Source: UMGS1124 sp964417835 (GTDB lineage: Bacteria > Bacillota_I > Bacilli_A > RF39 > UBA660). Taken from it: 46,438 nucleotides of DNA. The position numbers and the translations under genes were made by a program. This document shows positions 25,077-33,122 of the stretch, piece by piece. The notes beneath the pieces are model-generated. The model saw nothing but the letters and a program-made list of their open reading frames with translations. It was not told where the DNA came from and did not search any database. Positions within the stretch are counted from its first letter, which is position 1. Each line of letters starts with the position of its first letter. Where the stretch lies: positions 1-46,438 of the forward strand of contig CAYQJD010000004.1 in the NCBI GenBank assembly GCA_964417835.1. Direction: 5' to 3'.

Positions 25077-26445
25077 AAAAAATGGCATTCAATTTAAAAC
25101 GATGTTTTGTTTAATATCTTTTTCCATAGTTATATTATTAATATTATGGGCATTTCAAATAATTTTTTTAAAAACATATTATGAAAAGTATCAAGTTAAT
25201 TCTTTAACTAAAATAGTTTCAAAGCTTAAAAAAAATAATTATACTTTTCGAGAACTCGAAGAACTTGCATATAATAATGATATTTGTATAGAATATATTT
25301 CTAATGATGAAAAATATTTATTTAACGGCTTAAAAAGAAATTGTCTTTTATATAATAATAGCTCTACTAATGAAATTCTTAATACTTTTATAGAAAGTTC
25401 TAAGAAAAAAGAAGTAATAAAATTAAATAATCCAATAAATAATAGTAAAAGTATTTTATTTAATATTAAACTTAGTGATAATAGTTATGTTTTTTTAAAT
25501 ACTGCATTGGAAGATGTCGATAGTACTACGAGTGTTTTAAGAAATCAACTTATATATATAACTTTAATTGTTATAATTGTAGCAGCAATAATATCAATTT
25601 ATATTTCCAAATTATTAAATAAACATATTATAAAGATTACAAAAGAGGCAAAAAAGTTAGCTAAGGGAAATAGAACTTTAAATTTTGAAAAAAGTAATAT
25701 AAGAGAAATAGACGATCTTGCAGAAGCTTTGATGTATGCAAATAAAGAAATAAATAGAACTGATGAGTTAAGGCGTGACTTGCTTGCAAATGTTTCTCAT
25801 GATTTAAAAACTCCTTTGACTATGATAAAAGCTTATGCTGAGATGACTAGAGATATAAATATTAATGATGAAAATAAAAGAAAAGAAAATCTGAATATTA
25901 TAATAAATGAATCTGATAGATTAAATGTTTTAGTAAATGATTTATTAAATTTAAGTAGACTAGAAGAAAATTTAGAAAAATTAGATAAAAAAGTATTTGA
26001 TTTGTCTGAATTAATAAGAAATATAATAAATAGTTATAGAATTATAAAAGAAACAGAAAATTATAATTTTGTTTTAAAAATACCAGATAAAGCAAGTGTA
26101 ATTGGAGATGTTAATAAGATATATCAAGTTATTTATAATCTTGTAAATAACGCGATTAATTATACTGGAGATGACTTAACTATTACTATAGAAGTTATCG
26201 AGAAAAAGAAAACTTATTTAGTTAATATTATTGATACAGGTAAGGGCATTAAACAAAGTGATTTAAAGATAATTTGGGATAAGTATTATAAGAATGAGAA
26301 AAATCATAAGAGAAATAAAGTTGGAAGTGGTATAGGGTTATCTATAGTTAAAAATATTTTGGAAAAACATAATTTTATTTATGGAGTAGAAAGTGAAATA
26401 AATAAAGGAACTAGATTTTATTTTGAAATCACAAAAAATTCATAA
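25060..26445 (+). CDS. Membrane sensor histidine kinase
   Basis: The 461-residue kinase starts at TTG 25060 inside the regulator gene, with GGAG about 13 nt upstream. Two membrane helices (about 13-37 and 160-183) bracket an extracellular sensor of about 120 residues. Next come a HAMP-like linker, the phosphoacceptor H in VSHDLKTPLTM (about 247), the N box VIYNLVNNAINYTG, G1 IIDTGKGI, the F-like box and G2 GSGIGLSIVKNI. The sensor domain matches nothing I know, and its ligand is unknown. The wall-directed neighbourhood makes envelope stress a guess only. Confidence 0.92.
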   Translation: MSIKNKKNGIQFKTMFCLISFSIVILLILWAFQIIFLKTYYEKYQVNSLTKIVSKLKKNNYTFRELEELAYNNDICIEYISNDEKYLFNGLKRNCLLYNNSSTNEILNTFIESSKKKEVIKLNNPINNSKSILFNIKLSDNSYVFLNTALEDVDSTTSVLRNQLIYITLIVIIVAAIISIYISKLLNKHIIKITKEAKKLAKGNRTLNFEKSNIREIDDLAEALMYANKEINRTDELRRDLLANVSHDLKTPLTMIKAYAEMTRDININDENKRKENLNIIINESDRLNVLVNDLLNLSRLEENLEKLDKKVFDLSELIRNIINSYRIIKETENYNFVLKIPDKASVIGDVNKIYQVIYNLVNNAINYTGDDLTITIEVIEKKKTYLVNIIDTGKGIKQSDLKIIWDKYYKNEKNHKRNKVGSGIGLSIVKNILEKHNFIYGVESEINKGTRFYFEITKNS

Positions 26446-26596
26446 AAATTTCATAAACTTTAGTTAAAATAATAAATGAAAAAAGGAATTTTTATTATTT
26501 TTACAAAATCCTATATAAAAATATAAACTTAAACTCACACTATTTTTTCCTTTTTTCATAAACAAAATTAAAATTTTGATTGTTATTCATTAAGAG

Positions 26597-26619
26597 CAAT
26601 ACCATTGGTATTGTTTTTT
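26597..26619 (+). terminator. Intrinsic terminator between the kinase and the TasA-like operon
   Basis: CAATACC (26597-26603) and GGTATTG (26607-26613) form a perfect 7-bp stem with a 3-nt loop, then six T residues. It lies 150 bp after the kinase stop, so the kinase mRNA has a long 3' tail or a separate short RNA ends here. A weak TTTACA-N18-TAAACT pair lies at 26500-26529. Confidence 0.75.
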
Positions 26620-26640
26620 AGTAGTCCAAAAAATTATACA

Positions 26641-26669
26641 TTGAATTTTTTTATGTATCATGATAATAT
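26641..26669 (+). promoter_or_regulatory. Promoter of the TasA-like/SipW-like operon
   Basis: TTGAAT (26641-26646) and TAATAT (26664-26669) with 17-bp spacing, followed by AAAGGTGA before the TTG start. Confidence 0.5.
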
Positions 26670-26692
26670 TTATATGATAAAGGTGATACATT

Positions 26693-27424
26693 TTGGAAAA
26701 AAATAATAAAGGGTTAATAATTATTCTAACTGTTATTAGTATATTTGCTCTTCTTATTGCTGTTATCGGGACAACTTTTGCTTATTTTACTGTTATGATT
26801 AAAGGTAATATGAGCGAGGCCAAGACAATAATTAAATCAGTAAGTTTAGGAGTAATTAACTTTGAACATGGAAATACTATATATTATGATGGAGCAATAC
26901 CAGGAAGACCTATATGGAGCGAAAATGAAGAAGTAAAAAATATTATTTATTTTTCACTTACAAGTTCAACATCAATGGATAAAAATGAAAAAGTCAAATA
27001 TAATGTTTATTTAAATATTACTAAAGATACTTTTTTAACAGATAATGTTGTATATTTAATTAACGTAAAAACCGGCGTAAATAGTGGAGAAGCCAGAATG
27101 AAATTTGGTAATGAAAATGATGATTATAAAGTGAAGTTTACTCCATATGGAAATGGTTTACCTTTAGAATCAGAATCTTTTGATGTTGGTTATATTCCTT
27201 TGGAACTTGCTAATCAGGATGAAGAACAAAAAATATTAATTGGCACTGGTGAAATTGGAGGATTAGCATCTCGTGATGAATGGGCTTTTGAAATCTGGGT
27301 AAATGAGACTGGGAATGAACAAAATATAGACCAAAATAAAGTAATAGAAGCATATATATCTGCAGAAGTTTCTGAAACAACATATATATCAAATGAAACG
27401 GATAAAGCAAATGCGACAACATAA
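26693..27424 (+). CDS. TasA/CalY-like secreted protein (putative SipW substrate)
   Basis: The 243-residue protein starts at TTG 26693, 7 nt after AAAGGTGA. Its N-terminus has a lysine-containing start, a hydrophobic helix (residues 8-30) and the motif GTTFAYFTV. This resembles the signal region of TasA/camelysin proteins, in which a residue such as WAYF or FAYF follows the signal. The rest is beta-rich (for example IIYFSLTSSTSM and EWAFEIWVNETG) with no cysteine or catalytic motif. The next gene is a SipW-type signal peptidase, 19 bp away, as in the tapA-sipW-tasA logic of biofilm loci. The fold and role as a fibre or surface protein are inferred from that context. Confidence 0.6.
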   Translation: MEKNNKGLIIILTVISIFALLIAVIGTTFAYFTVMIKGNMSEAKTIIKSVSLGVINFEHGNTIYYDGAIPGRPIWSENEEVKNIIYFSLTSSTSMDKNEKVKYNVYLNITKDTFLTDNVVYLINVKTGVNSGEARMKFGNENDDYKVKFTPYGNGLPLESESFDVGYIPLELANQDEEQKILIGTGEIGGLASRDEWAFEIWVNETGNEQNIDQNKVIEAYISAEVSETTYISNETDKANATT

Positions 27425-27443
27425 AGATTAGTTTGGTGATAAA

Positions 27444-28154
27444 ATGAATAAAAGGGAAAGAAGAAAAAAATTTAAATATTATCTAAATAAGGCGCTTAAA
27501 TTATTATCATACGCTGTTATCATGGTATTAATATTTTTAGGTGTTTTTTTCGCGTATTATTTTTTATCGCTAAAAGCTTATGAAAAAGATCCAACTACAA
27601 ATTTACCACATTTTGGTTTATATACAATCATAAGTCCAAGTATGGAACCCAATATTAGAGTATATGATGTAGTAGTAAATATTAGTGTTTTAAAAGAAAC
27701 AGATATTAAAAGAGGAGATGTCATTACATTTATTTCTAATAGTAATGTTTCTAAAGGATTGACTGTTACTCATAGAGTTCTTGAAGTTTTAAACAATCCA
27801 GATGGAACTACTTCTTTTATTACAAAAGGTGATAATAATTTAACAGCCGATCAGGCAACAGTTAATTATAATGATGTCATAGGAAAAGTATTATTTAAAC
27901 TTCCTCAATTAGGACGAGTACAATTTTTACTTGCTAATAAATTTGGCTGGATATTAGTAATTCTACTACCAGCTTTAGGAGTTATCATATATGATATTAT
28001 AAAGTTTATGAAGCTTCTAACATTTAATAATAATTTTATGAAATTTTCTTCAATAAATAAAAAAATTGAAACAGATATAAGTATAGAAGATTTAAATCAA
28101 CTTAAAGAAGGCTTAAATATTGCCCAAAAATATTATAAAAGTAAGAAAAAATAG
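27444..28154 (+). CDS. SipW-type (S26B, ER-like) signal peptidase I
   Basis: This 236-residue membrane protein has an N-terminal helix (about 19-42) and the catalytic motif ISPSMEP (Ser about 66). RGDVITF and VTHRVLEV follow, the latter giving the histidine that replaces lysine in ER-type and SipW-type enzymes. Then come ITKGDNN and another membrane helix near 170-190. S26B enzymes cleave signal peptides of a small set of substrates, and the preceding TasA-like gene is the obvious candidate. The C-terminal cytoplasmic tail of about 45 residues is charged. The ribosome binding site is TTGGTGA. Confidence 0.85.
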   Translation: MNKRERRKKFKYYLNKALKLLSYAVIMVLIFLGVFFAYYFLSLKAYEKDPTTNLPHFGLYTIISPSMEPNIRVYDVVVNISVLKETDIKRGDVITFISNSNVSKGLTVTHRVLEVLNNPDGTTSFITKGDNNLTADQATVNYNDVIGKVLFKLPQLGRVQFLLANKFGWILVILLPALGVIIYDIIKFMKLLTFNNNFMKFSSINKKIETDISIEDLNQLKEGLNIAQKYYKSKKK

Positions 28155-28168
28155 GAAGAAGTTTTTAA

Positions 28169-28540
28169 ATGAGCAAATTGTTTGATAAATATGAAATGTT
28201 GAAAAATAATAATCCAGAAATAATATATCTATTTGAATGTGGTAATTTTTTTGTTATTTTAGATTCAGATGCTATAATATGCAATGAATTATTTAATCTT
28301 AAATTAACAAAATTTTCAAAAGAATGTGATAAATGCGGATTTCCTAAAGAATCTTTAATAAAGTATGAAAGATTGTTAAAAGAAAATAATATAACTTATA
28401 GAATAATTTATAATGATAATAAAAGCAAAGAAGAAAAGTTACAATTTATAGGTGATATCATAGATTGTAATATAGATGAGTTGAGTGTCATAGAATTAAA
28501 AGAGATAATTAATAAAATACGAAATGTAATATTTAATTAA
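28169..28540 (+). CDS. Stand-alone MutS domain-I-like protein
   Basis: The 123-residue protein aligns by eye with the N-terminal domain of MutS. LFDKYEMLKNNNPEIIYLFECGNFFVILDSDA compares with the family's YLxxKxxxPDxxLFFRxGDFYExFxxDA. NLKLTKF follows, and then CGFPKESLIKYERLLKENNITYRII compares with the CGVPxHxxxxYxxxLxxxGYxVAI block. The Phe-x-Glu that stacks on mismatches (FYE) is here FFV, so mismatch recognition is probably lost. No connector, clamp, lever or ATPase domain follows. The C-terminal 35 residues are helical. It begins 14 bp after the signal peptidase gene, so it shares an operon with secretion genes, which is unexpected. Cysteines at 24, 38, 54 and 57 are notable. Confidence 0.65.
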   Translation: MSKLFDKYEMLKNNNPEIIYLFECGNFFVILDSDAIICNELFNLKLTKFSKECDKCGFPKESLIKYERLLKENNITYRIIYNDNKSKEEKLQFIGDIIDCNIDELSVIELKEIINKIRNVIFN

Positions 28541-28590
28541 AATAGTAAATTTACTTTTTGTATTTTATTTATAATATAATTTGTGATATT

Positions 28591-29234
28591 ATGAAAAAAA
28601 ATTTTATCAAAATTATTATAAAAATTATAATTATTCATTAGTTTATAATATTATTGGTAATTCCCGTTTTAATGAGCCTGTTTTAAAAGTTGAAGATATA
28701 GTTTCAAAAGAAATACCATTAAAACTAACAACTACTAAAGTTACTACAACAAATGATAGTACAAATACTATTTTAGAAAATACTACATTTGCAATAGAAA
28801 TACATAATAATGATGAAGTCATTTATGATGGTTTAAATATTGCTGATTTAACGGATAAGCTAAATAGAAATTTAAACTCAAATTTATCTAATACAGGCTA
28901 TTATTTTGCGAAATATTATATAGAAACGGGATTAGACCCTTATTTATCAGTTGCAATTGTTTTACAAGAAACTGGATGTAAGTGGGCATGTAGTAAATTA
29001 GTAAAACATTGTAATAATATTGGCGGAATTAAAGGCTCTCCTTCTTGTAATGGAGGTAGTTATAAAAAATATGCTTCATTAGAAGAAGGAATTGAATCTT
29101 ATTTAAACATGCTTTATAATAATTATTATAGTAAAGGATTAACTACACCAGAATTAATAAATCCGAAATATGCTACTGGTACAACATGGAGCAATAATAT
29201 AAATAACTATATTGATCAAATAAGAAAAAGTTAG
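28591..29234 (+). pseudogene. Glucosaminidase-type wall hydrolase gene with broken 5' end
   Basis: From 28587 to the TAG at 29232-29234 one frame is open for 215 codons but contains no usable start. It encodes a Thr/Asn linker (LTTTKVTTTND) and then a glucosaminidase/lysozyme-like domain: AIVLQETGCKWACSK with the likely catalytic glutamate, NNIGGIKG, YASLEEGIESYLNML and YATGTTWSNNINNYI. The ATG at 28591 lies in a different frame and encodes MKKNFIKIIIKIIII, a typical signal start. It stops at TAG 28639, and beyond that stop the same frame is still hydrophobic (FIILLVIPVLMSLF). The signal sequence therefore seems to continue past a nonsense codon, and a frameshift lies between about 28641 and 28690. 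Two lesions make decay likelier than a single sequencing error. The intact enzyme would cut the glycan strand of peptidoglycan. Confidence 0.7.
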
Positions 29235-29236
29235 TA

Positions 29237-29266
29237 TTTACAAAAAGATGGTTTATATTGTATAAT
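29237..29266 (+). promoter_or_regulatory. tyrS promoter
   Basis: TTTACA (29237-29242) and a consensus TATAAT (29261-29266), spaced 18 bp, begin immediately after the glucosaminidase stop. Transcription should start near 29273. Confidence 0.65.
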
Positions 29267-29271
29267 TAATC

Positions 29272-29402
29272 TGTTAGCAAAGAAAAGACTTACAATCTGG
29301 GAGCTAAAACGTATATCGCGTTAAGATTATAGAGTATGATACATTCATAAAAATAAGGTGGTACAGCGACTAATATCGCCCTTATGTTATGAATGATTTT
29401 TT
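29272..29402 (+). promoter_or_regulatory. T-box leader controlling tyrS
   Basis: The antiterminator core AAGGTGGTACAGCG near 29356-29369 is the T-box consensus. The TGGT in its bulge would pair with an ACCA acceptor end, which agrees with the A discriminator of tRNA-Tyr. GCGA and TCGC form the upper helix, closed by ATAAGG and CCTTAT. An outer stem CATTCATAA with TTATGAATG is followed by eight T residues. Candidate Tyr specifier triplets are TAC at 29291 and TAT further on. Only about 80 nt lie between the start site and the core, short for a canonical Stem I. Uncharged tRNA-Tyr should raise tyrS expression. Confidence 0.85.
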
Positions 29403-29414
29403 TTGGAGGAATTT

Positions 29415-30653
29415 ATGAATTTTTTTGAAGAATTAAAATGGCGTGGCTTAATTAAAGATATCTCAAGTCCAGAATTAGAAAAAAAATTAAATGAAGGGGG
29501 GCTAAATTTTTATATAGGAGCAGATCCTACTGCCGAAAGTCTTCACATAGGGCAATTCCCTACATTTTTAATGATAGAAAGATTAAAAAGAGCCGGTCAC
29601 CATCCTATTATTTTAGTTGGTGGTGCAACAGGCAGAGTAGGAGATCCACGTGGTACTAAAGAACGCGAAAAGGCAGATATAGGCGTAATAGAAAATAATT
29701 TTGTAAAAATTAAAGAACAATTAACTAAATTATTTGGCACAGAGGTTAAAATTGTAAATAATTATGATTGGTTTAAAGATATTAATTATATTGATTTTTT
29801 AAGAGATGTTGGAAAATATATCAATGTAAACTATATGATAAATAAAGATTTAGTAAAAAGACAAATGGATTCAGGTATATCTTATGCAGAGTTCTCTTAC
29901 ATGTTAATTCAAGGGTACGATTTTAAGTGCTTACATGACTTATATGGAGTAAATTTACAATTTGGAGGATCAGATCAATGGGGCAATCTTACTACTGGAA
30001 TAGAATTAATAAGAAAATTAAATAATGAAGAAGTTTATGCTTTTTCAATGCCATTAATAACTGATTCTGAAGGTAACAAACTTGGGAAATCTTATGGTAA
30101 TGCACTTTGGTTAGATATTAATAAGACTTCTAGCTATGAGTTATATCAGTATATTTTGAATTTTGAAGATAGTATGATAGAAGACTATTTAAAAAAATTT
30201 ACATTCTTAAAAAAAGAAGAAATTGAAGATATTATGAAAGAGCAAAATTTAAAACCAGAATTAAGAATTGCTCAAAAAAAATTGGCTTATGAAGTTATTA
30301 AGTTTTTACATGGAGAAAAAGAATATGAGCATGCTGTTAAAATAAGTGAATGTTTATTTAGTGGAAATGTTAAAGACTTAAGTATAAGTGAAATAAAATA
30401 TGGTTTAAAAGATGTACCTCATTTTGAGTTTAATCAAGGTGAAAAATTAATTGATATTTTGGTAAATGTAAATATAGTAAACAGCAAAAGAGAGGCTAGA
30501 GAGTTTATAAAGGCTGGAAGTTTATTTATAAATGGAGATAGGCTCATTTCAGAAGAAACTACAATTGACGAAATATTTCTAATAGAGCAAAAGTATTTAA
30601 TAATTAGAAAAGGTAAGAAAAAATACTTTATAGGAACAAAAATAGAAAATTGA
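29415..30653 (+). CDS. tyrS: Tyrosyl-tRNA synthetase
   Basis: The start is the ATG at 29415, 7 nt after GGAGGA; the in-frame TTG at 29403 lies before the ribosome binding site. The 412-residue class I synthetase has the HIGH-type motif SLHIGQFP near 43, the tyrosine pocket segment with YMLIQGYDFKCL and GGSDQWGN, and the KMSKS-type KLGKSYGNALWL near 222. A C-terminal S4 RNA-binding domain near 340-400 (REAREFIKAGSLFINGD) completes it. It charges tRNA-Tyr, and the T-box leader confirms the amino acid. It ends with TGA, showing that TGA is a stop codon in this genome. Confidence 0.97.
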   Translation: MNFFEELKWRGLIKDISSPELEKKLNEGGLNFYIGADPTAESLHIGQFPTFLMIERLKRAGHHPIILVGGATGRVGDPRGTKEREKADIGVIENNFVKIKEQLTKLFGTEVKIVNNYDWFKDINYIDFLRDVGKYINVNYMINKDLVKRQMDSGISYAEFSYMLIQGYDFKCLHDLYGVNLQFGGSDQWGNLTTGIELIRKLNNEEVYAFSMPLITDSEGNKLGKSYGNALWLDINKTSSYELYQYILNFEDSMIEDYLKKFTFLKKEEIEDIMKEQNLKPELRIAQKKLAYEVIKFLHGEKEYEHAVKISECLFSGNVKDLSISEIKYGLKDVPHFEFNQGEKLIDILVNVNIVNSKREAREFIKAGSLFINGDRLISEETTIDEIFLIEQKYLIIRKGKKKYFIGTKIEN

Positions 30654-30663
30654 ATAAAAAGTT

Positions 30664-30700
30664 TTCCTTTCACCCAATATTAAAATGAAAGGAATTTTTT
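30664..30700 (+). terminator. Hairpin between tyrS and sigG: terminator that also covers the sigG ribosome binding site
   Basis: TTCCTTTCA (30664-30672) pairs perfectly with TGAAAGGAA (30686-30694), loop 13 nt, followed by six T residues directly before the sigG ATG at 30701. The 3' arm contains the AAAGGA Shine-Dalgarno sequence of sigG. The hairpin can therefore both end tyrS transcription and mask sigG translation. Confidence 0.8.
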
Positions 30701-31477
30701 ATGAGTAAATATAAAGTAGATATAACAGGAATTAATACTAATAATTTAAAAGTTCTAAAAAATGATCAAATGTTAAAATTATTTTTAGAATATCAGAGTG
30801 GAAATAAATTAGCAAAAGAAGAAATAGTAAATGGAAATTTAAAACTTGTTTTAAGTATTATTAAAAAATATAATACTGGAAAGTACGACATGAATGATTT
30901 GTTTCAAATAGGATGTATTGGTTTAATTAAAGCAGTGGATAATTTTGATCCAAATTATGGAGTGATGTTTTCTACATATGCTGTACCATTAATTTTAGGA
31001 GAAGTAAAAAGATTTATAAGGGATTCAACTCAAGTGAGGATTGCAAGAAGTATTAGAGATAATGCTTATAAAATATTGCAATTTAAAGATAATTATTTAT
31101 TAAGATATGGTGTTGATCCTACTAACAAAGAAATATGTGAAGCTTTAGAAATTACAGATTATGAGTTACAATTATCATTAGATTCTCTTAAGGAACCTAT
31201 GTCTATTTTTGAACCAATATATAACGATGGTGGAGATACAATTTATTTGGCTGATCAGATTGCAGATATCAAAAATACTAATGATGATAGAGACATGATA
31301 ATCAGTTTGCGAAGAGCATTATTAAAAATTAAGGATAGAGAGAGAAATGTATTAACTGATAGATATTTAGTTGGTAAAACACAAAGTGAAATAGCAAACG
31401 AATTGGGAGTAAGTCAAGCACAAGTCTCTAGAATAGAAAAAAATGCAATAACTAATGTTAAAAGATTAATTAAATAA
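30701..31477 (+). CDS. sigG: Sporulation sigma factor SigG (forespore)
   Basis: The 258-residue sigma-70 protein closely follows Bacillus SigG in length and sequence: KYKVDITGINTNNLKVLKN at the start, LVLSIIKKY, DLFQIGCIGLIKAVDNFD in region 2, FSTYAVPLILGEVKRFIRD, FEPIYNDGGDTIY, and a region 4 helix-turn-helix KTQSEIANELGVSQAQVSRIEK. SigG directs late forespore genes during endospore formation. The adjacent YlmC-type gene is the usual neighbour. sigE and spoIIGA, which precede sigG in Bacillus, are absent here; tyrS stands in that place. The ribosome binding site is folded in a hairpin. Confidence 0.93.
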   Translation: MSKYKVDITGINTNNLKVLKNDQMLKLFLEYQSGNKLAKEEIVNGNLKLVLSIIKKYNTGKYDMNDLFQIGCIGLIKAVDNFDPNYGVMFSTYAVPLILGEVKRFIRDSTQVRIARSIRDNAYKILQFKDNYLLRYGVDPTNKEICEALEITDYELQLSLDSLKEPMSIFEPIYNDGGDTIYLADQIADIKNTNDDRDMIISLRRALLKIKDRERNVLTDRYLVGKTQSEIANELGVSQAQVSRIEKNAITNVKRLIK

Positions 31478-31499
31478 CATATAATTAATTGGTGGTAAA

Positions 31500-31727
31500 A
31501 TGAGGATTAGTGATTTGCAAGATAAAACAATTATTAATGTAAGTGATGGTAAAAATATTGGTAAAATAAGTGATTTAGAATTAGATGAAGATGGGAAAGT
31601 AATGAACTTTTATGCTATGCCTAGAAAAATAATTTTTAAAATTTTTTCTTCTAATAAAGAAACTATTTTTCAAATGAATGATATAGTAAAAATAGGTGAA
31701 GATGTTATACTTGTTGATTTAAAATAA
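31500..31727 (+). CDS. YlmC/YmxH-family sporulation protein (PRC-barrel)
   Basis: The 75-residue protein has the small PRC-barrel pattern of YlmC/YmxH: RISDLQDKTIINVSDGKNIG, then ISDLELDEDGKV and DIVKIGEDVILVD. Members are often encoded beside sigG, as here, and are annotated as sporulation-associated, with no defined biochemistry. The start ATG is preceded by TTGGTGG. It follows sigG by 22 bp and should be in the same transcript. Confidence 0.82.
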   Translation: MRISDLQDKTIINVSDGKNIGKISDLELDEDGKVMNFYAMPRKIIFKIFSSNKETIFQMNDIVKIGEDVILVDLK

Positions 31728-31755
31728 ATGTTTTATAATATTGAAGGGTGTTATT

Positions 31756-32232
31756 ATGTCTAAAAAAATTTTCTTTTTAGCATTAATTGTTTTTATATGC
31801 GATCAGATAACAAAATCAGTAGTAAGTGCGTATTTAGAGATAAATCAATCAATTGTAGTTATTAAAGATATATTTAATATAAAGTACATAAATAATTCTG
31901 GAGCTTCATGGGGAATTCTATCTGGTAATAGAATATTGATTATTTTTTTTAGTTTATTAGCATTAATAATACTTTTAAGATATATGAACTCTTTTAAAAA
32001 AAATACTCGAAATAACTTAGGATTTGGTTTTTTGATAGGGGGAATTTTAGGAAATTTATCCGATAGAGTTTTTTTTGGATATGTTAAAGATTTTTTAGCT
32101 TTTAATGTTCTAGGATATGATTTTCCTATATTTAATTTGGCTGATAGTTTTATAGTTTTAGGAGTAATTTTTTTAATTATTTCTGTAGTAAAGGGAGAAG
32201 ACAGAAATGGAAGTAATAGTAAAATCATGTAA
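31756..32232 (+). CDS. lspA: Lipoprotein signal peptidase (signal peptidase II)
   Basis: The start is ATG 31756, preceded by GAAGGG; the TTG at 31741 overlaps that site. The 158-residue protein has four membrane helices, an early DQITKSVV segment, the NNSGASWGIL loop and the two catalytic aspartates in GNLSDRVFFGYVKDF and FNLADSFIVLG. It removes the signal peptide of prolipoproteins after lipid attachment. Its stop overlaps the pseudouridine synthase gene by 26 bp. Gene order lspA-rluD matches Bacillus lspA-ylyB. Confidence 0.95.
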   Translation: MSKKIFFLALIVFICDQITKSVVSAYLEINQSIVVIKDIFNIKYINNSGASWGILSGNRILIIFFSLLALIILLRYMNSFKKNTRNNLGFGFLIGGILGNLSDRVFFGYVKDFLAFNVLGYDFPIFNLADSFIVLGVIFLIISVVKGEDRNGSNSKIM

Positions 32233-33100
32233 TAATGAAAGAATAGATAAATATTTGAGTGAAAATACAGAATTTTCTAGAAATTTGATATCAAAAATGA
32301 TTGATAAAAAGTATGTTACTGTAAATAATAAAGTAATAAAACAAAACTATAAAGTTAAAGATAATGATATAATTGTAATTAATAAAATATATCAAAAAGA
32401 AGATTATATTTTACCTGAGAAGATGGATTTGAATATTGTTTTTGAGGATGAAGATATCATTATTATTAATAAACCATCTGGTATGGTTGTTCATCCAGGG
32501 AATGGGAATTATTCAAATACATTAGTAAATGGATTAATTTATTACACAAAAAATTTAAGTGATATAAATGGAGAAGTAAGACCAGGTATTGTGCATAGGA
32601 TAGATAAAGATACAAGCGGACTTATTATAGTTGCAAAAAATAATAAGACTCATGAAATATTAAGTAAATATTTTCAAAATAAGACTATAGTAAGAACGTA
32701 TATTGCTTTAATAAAAGGAGAATTTAAAAGTGATAGTGCAACAATTGATGCACCCATTGGTAGAAGTCAAAATGATAGAAAAAAAATGGCTGTCACATCA
32801 AAGAACTCGAAAAAAGCAATTACTCATTTGAATGTGTTAAAACGATACAAAGGATTTACTTTAGTAAAATTAAAACTTGAAACAGGTAGAACTCATCAAA
32901 TAAGAGTTCATCTTAATTATATTGGCTATCCAGTTTATAACGATCCAGTTTATACTAATGACAAATGTAGTGATTTTGGACAATTTCTACATTCTTATTC
33001 AATGGACTTTATTCATCCGACTAAAGAAATACCAATGCATTTTGAATGTGAGTTACCAGAATATTTTAAAAACTTTCTTGAAAAATTAGAAGAAAAATAA
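32207..33100 (+). CDS. RluA/RluD-family 23S rRNA pseudouridine synthase
   Basis: The 297-residue protein has an N-terminal S4 domain (NERIDKYLSENTEFSRNLIS), the INKPSGMVVHPG entry motif, and the catalytic HRIDKDTSGLIIVAK with the nucleophilic aspartate near residue 140. GRTHQIRVHL follows near 230. This is the RluD/YlyB group, which converts uridine to pseudouridine in the large-subunit rRNA. It overlaps the end of lspA, giving translational coupling. AGGGAGAAG serves as the ribosome binding site inside the lspA coding sequence. Confidence 0.93.
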   Translation: MEVIVKSCNNERIDKYLSENTEFSRNLISKMIDKKYVTVNNKVIKQNYKVKDNDIIVINKIYQKEDYILPEKMDLNIVFEDEDIIIINKPSGMVVHPGNGNYSNTLVNGLIYYTKNLSDINGEVRPGIVHRIDKDTSGLIIVAKNNKTHEILSKYFQNKTIVRTYIALIKGEFKSDSATIDAPIGRSQNDRKKMAVTSKNSKKAITHLNVLKRYKGFTLVKLKLETGRTHQIRVHLNYIGYPVYNDPVYTNDKCSDFGQFLHSYSMDFIHPTKEIPMHFECELPEYFKNFLEKLEEK

Positions 33101-33122
33101 TTTTACACTATATATTGATTTC

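Noticed and set aside
30620..30653. Possible Mycoplasma genetic code (TGA read as tryptophan) because of the extreme AT content
   Set aside because: tyrS ends in TGA at its expected length and tryptophans are encoded by TGG, so the standard bacterial code applies.
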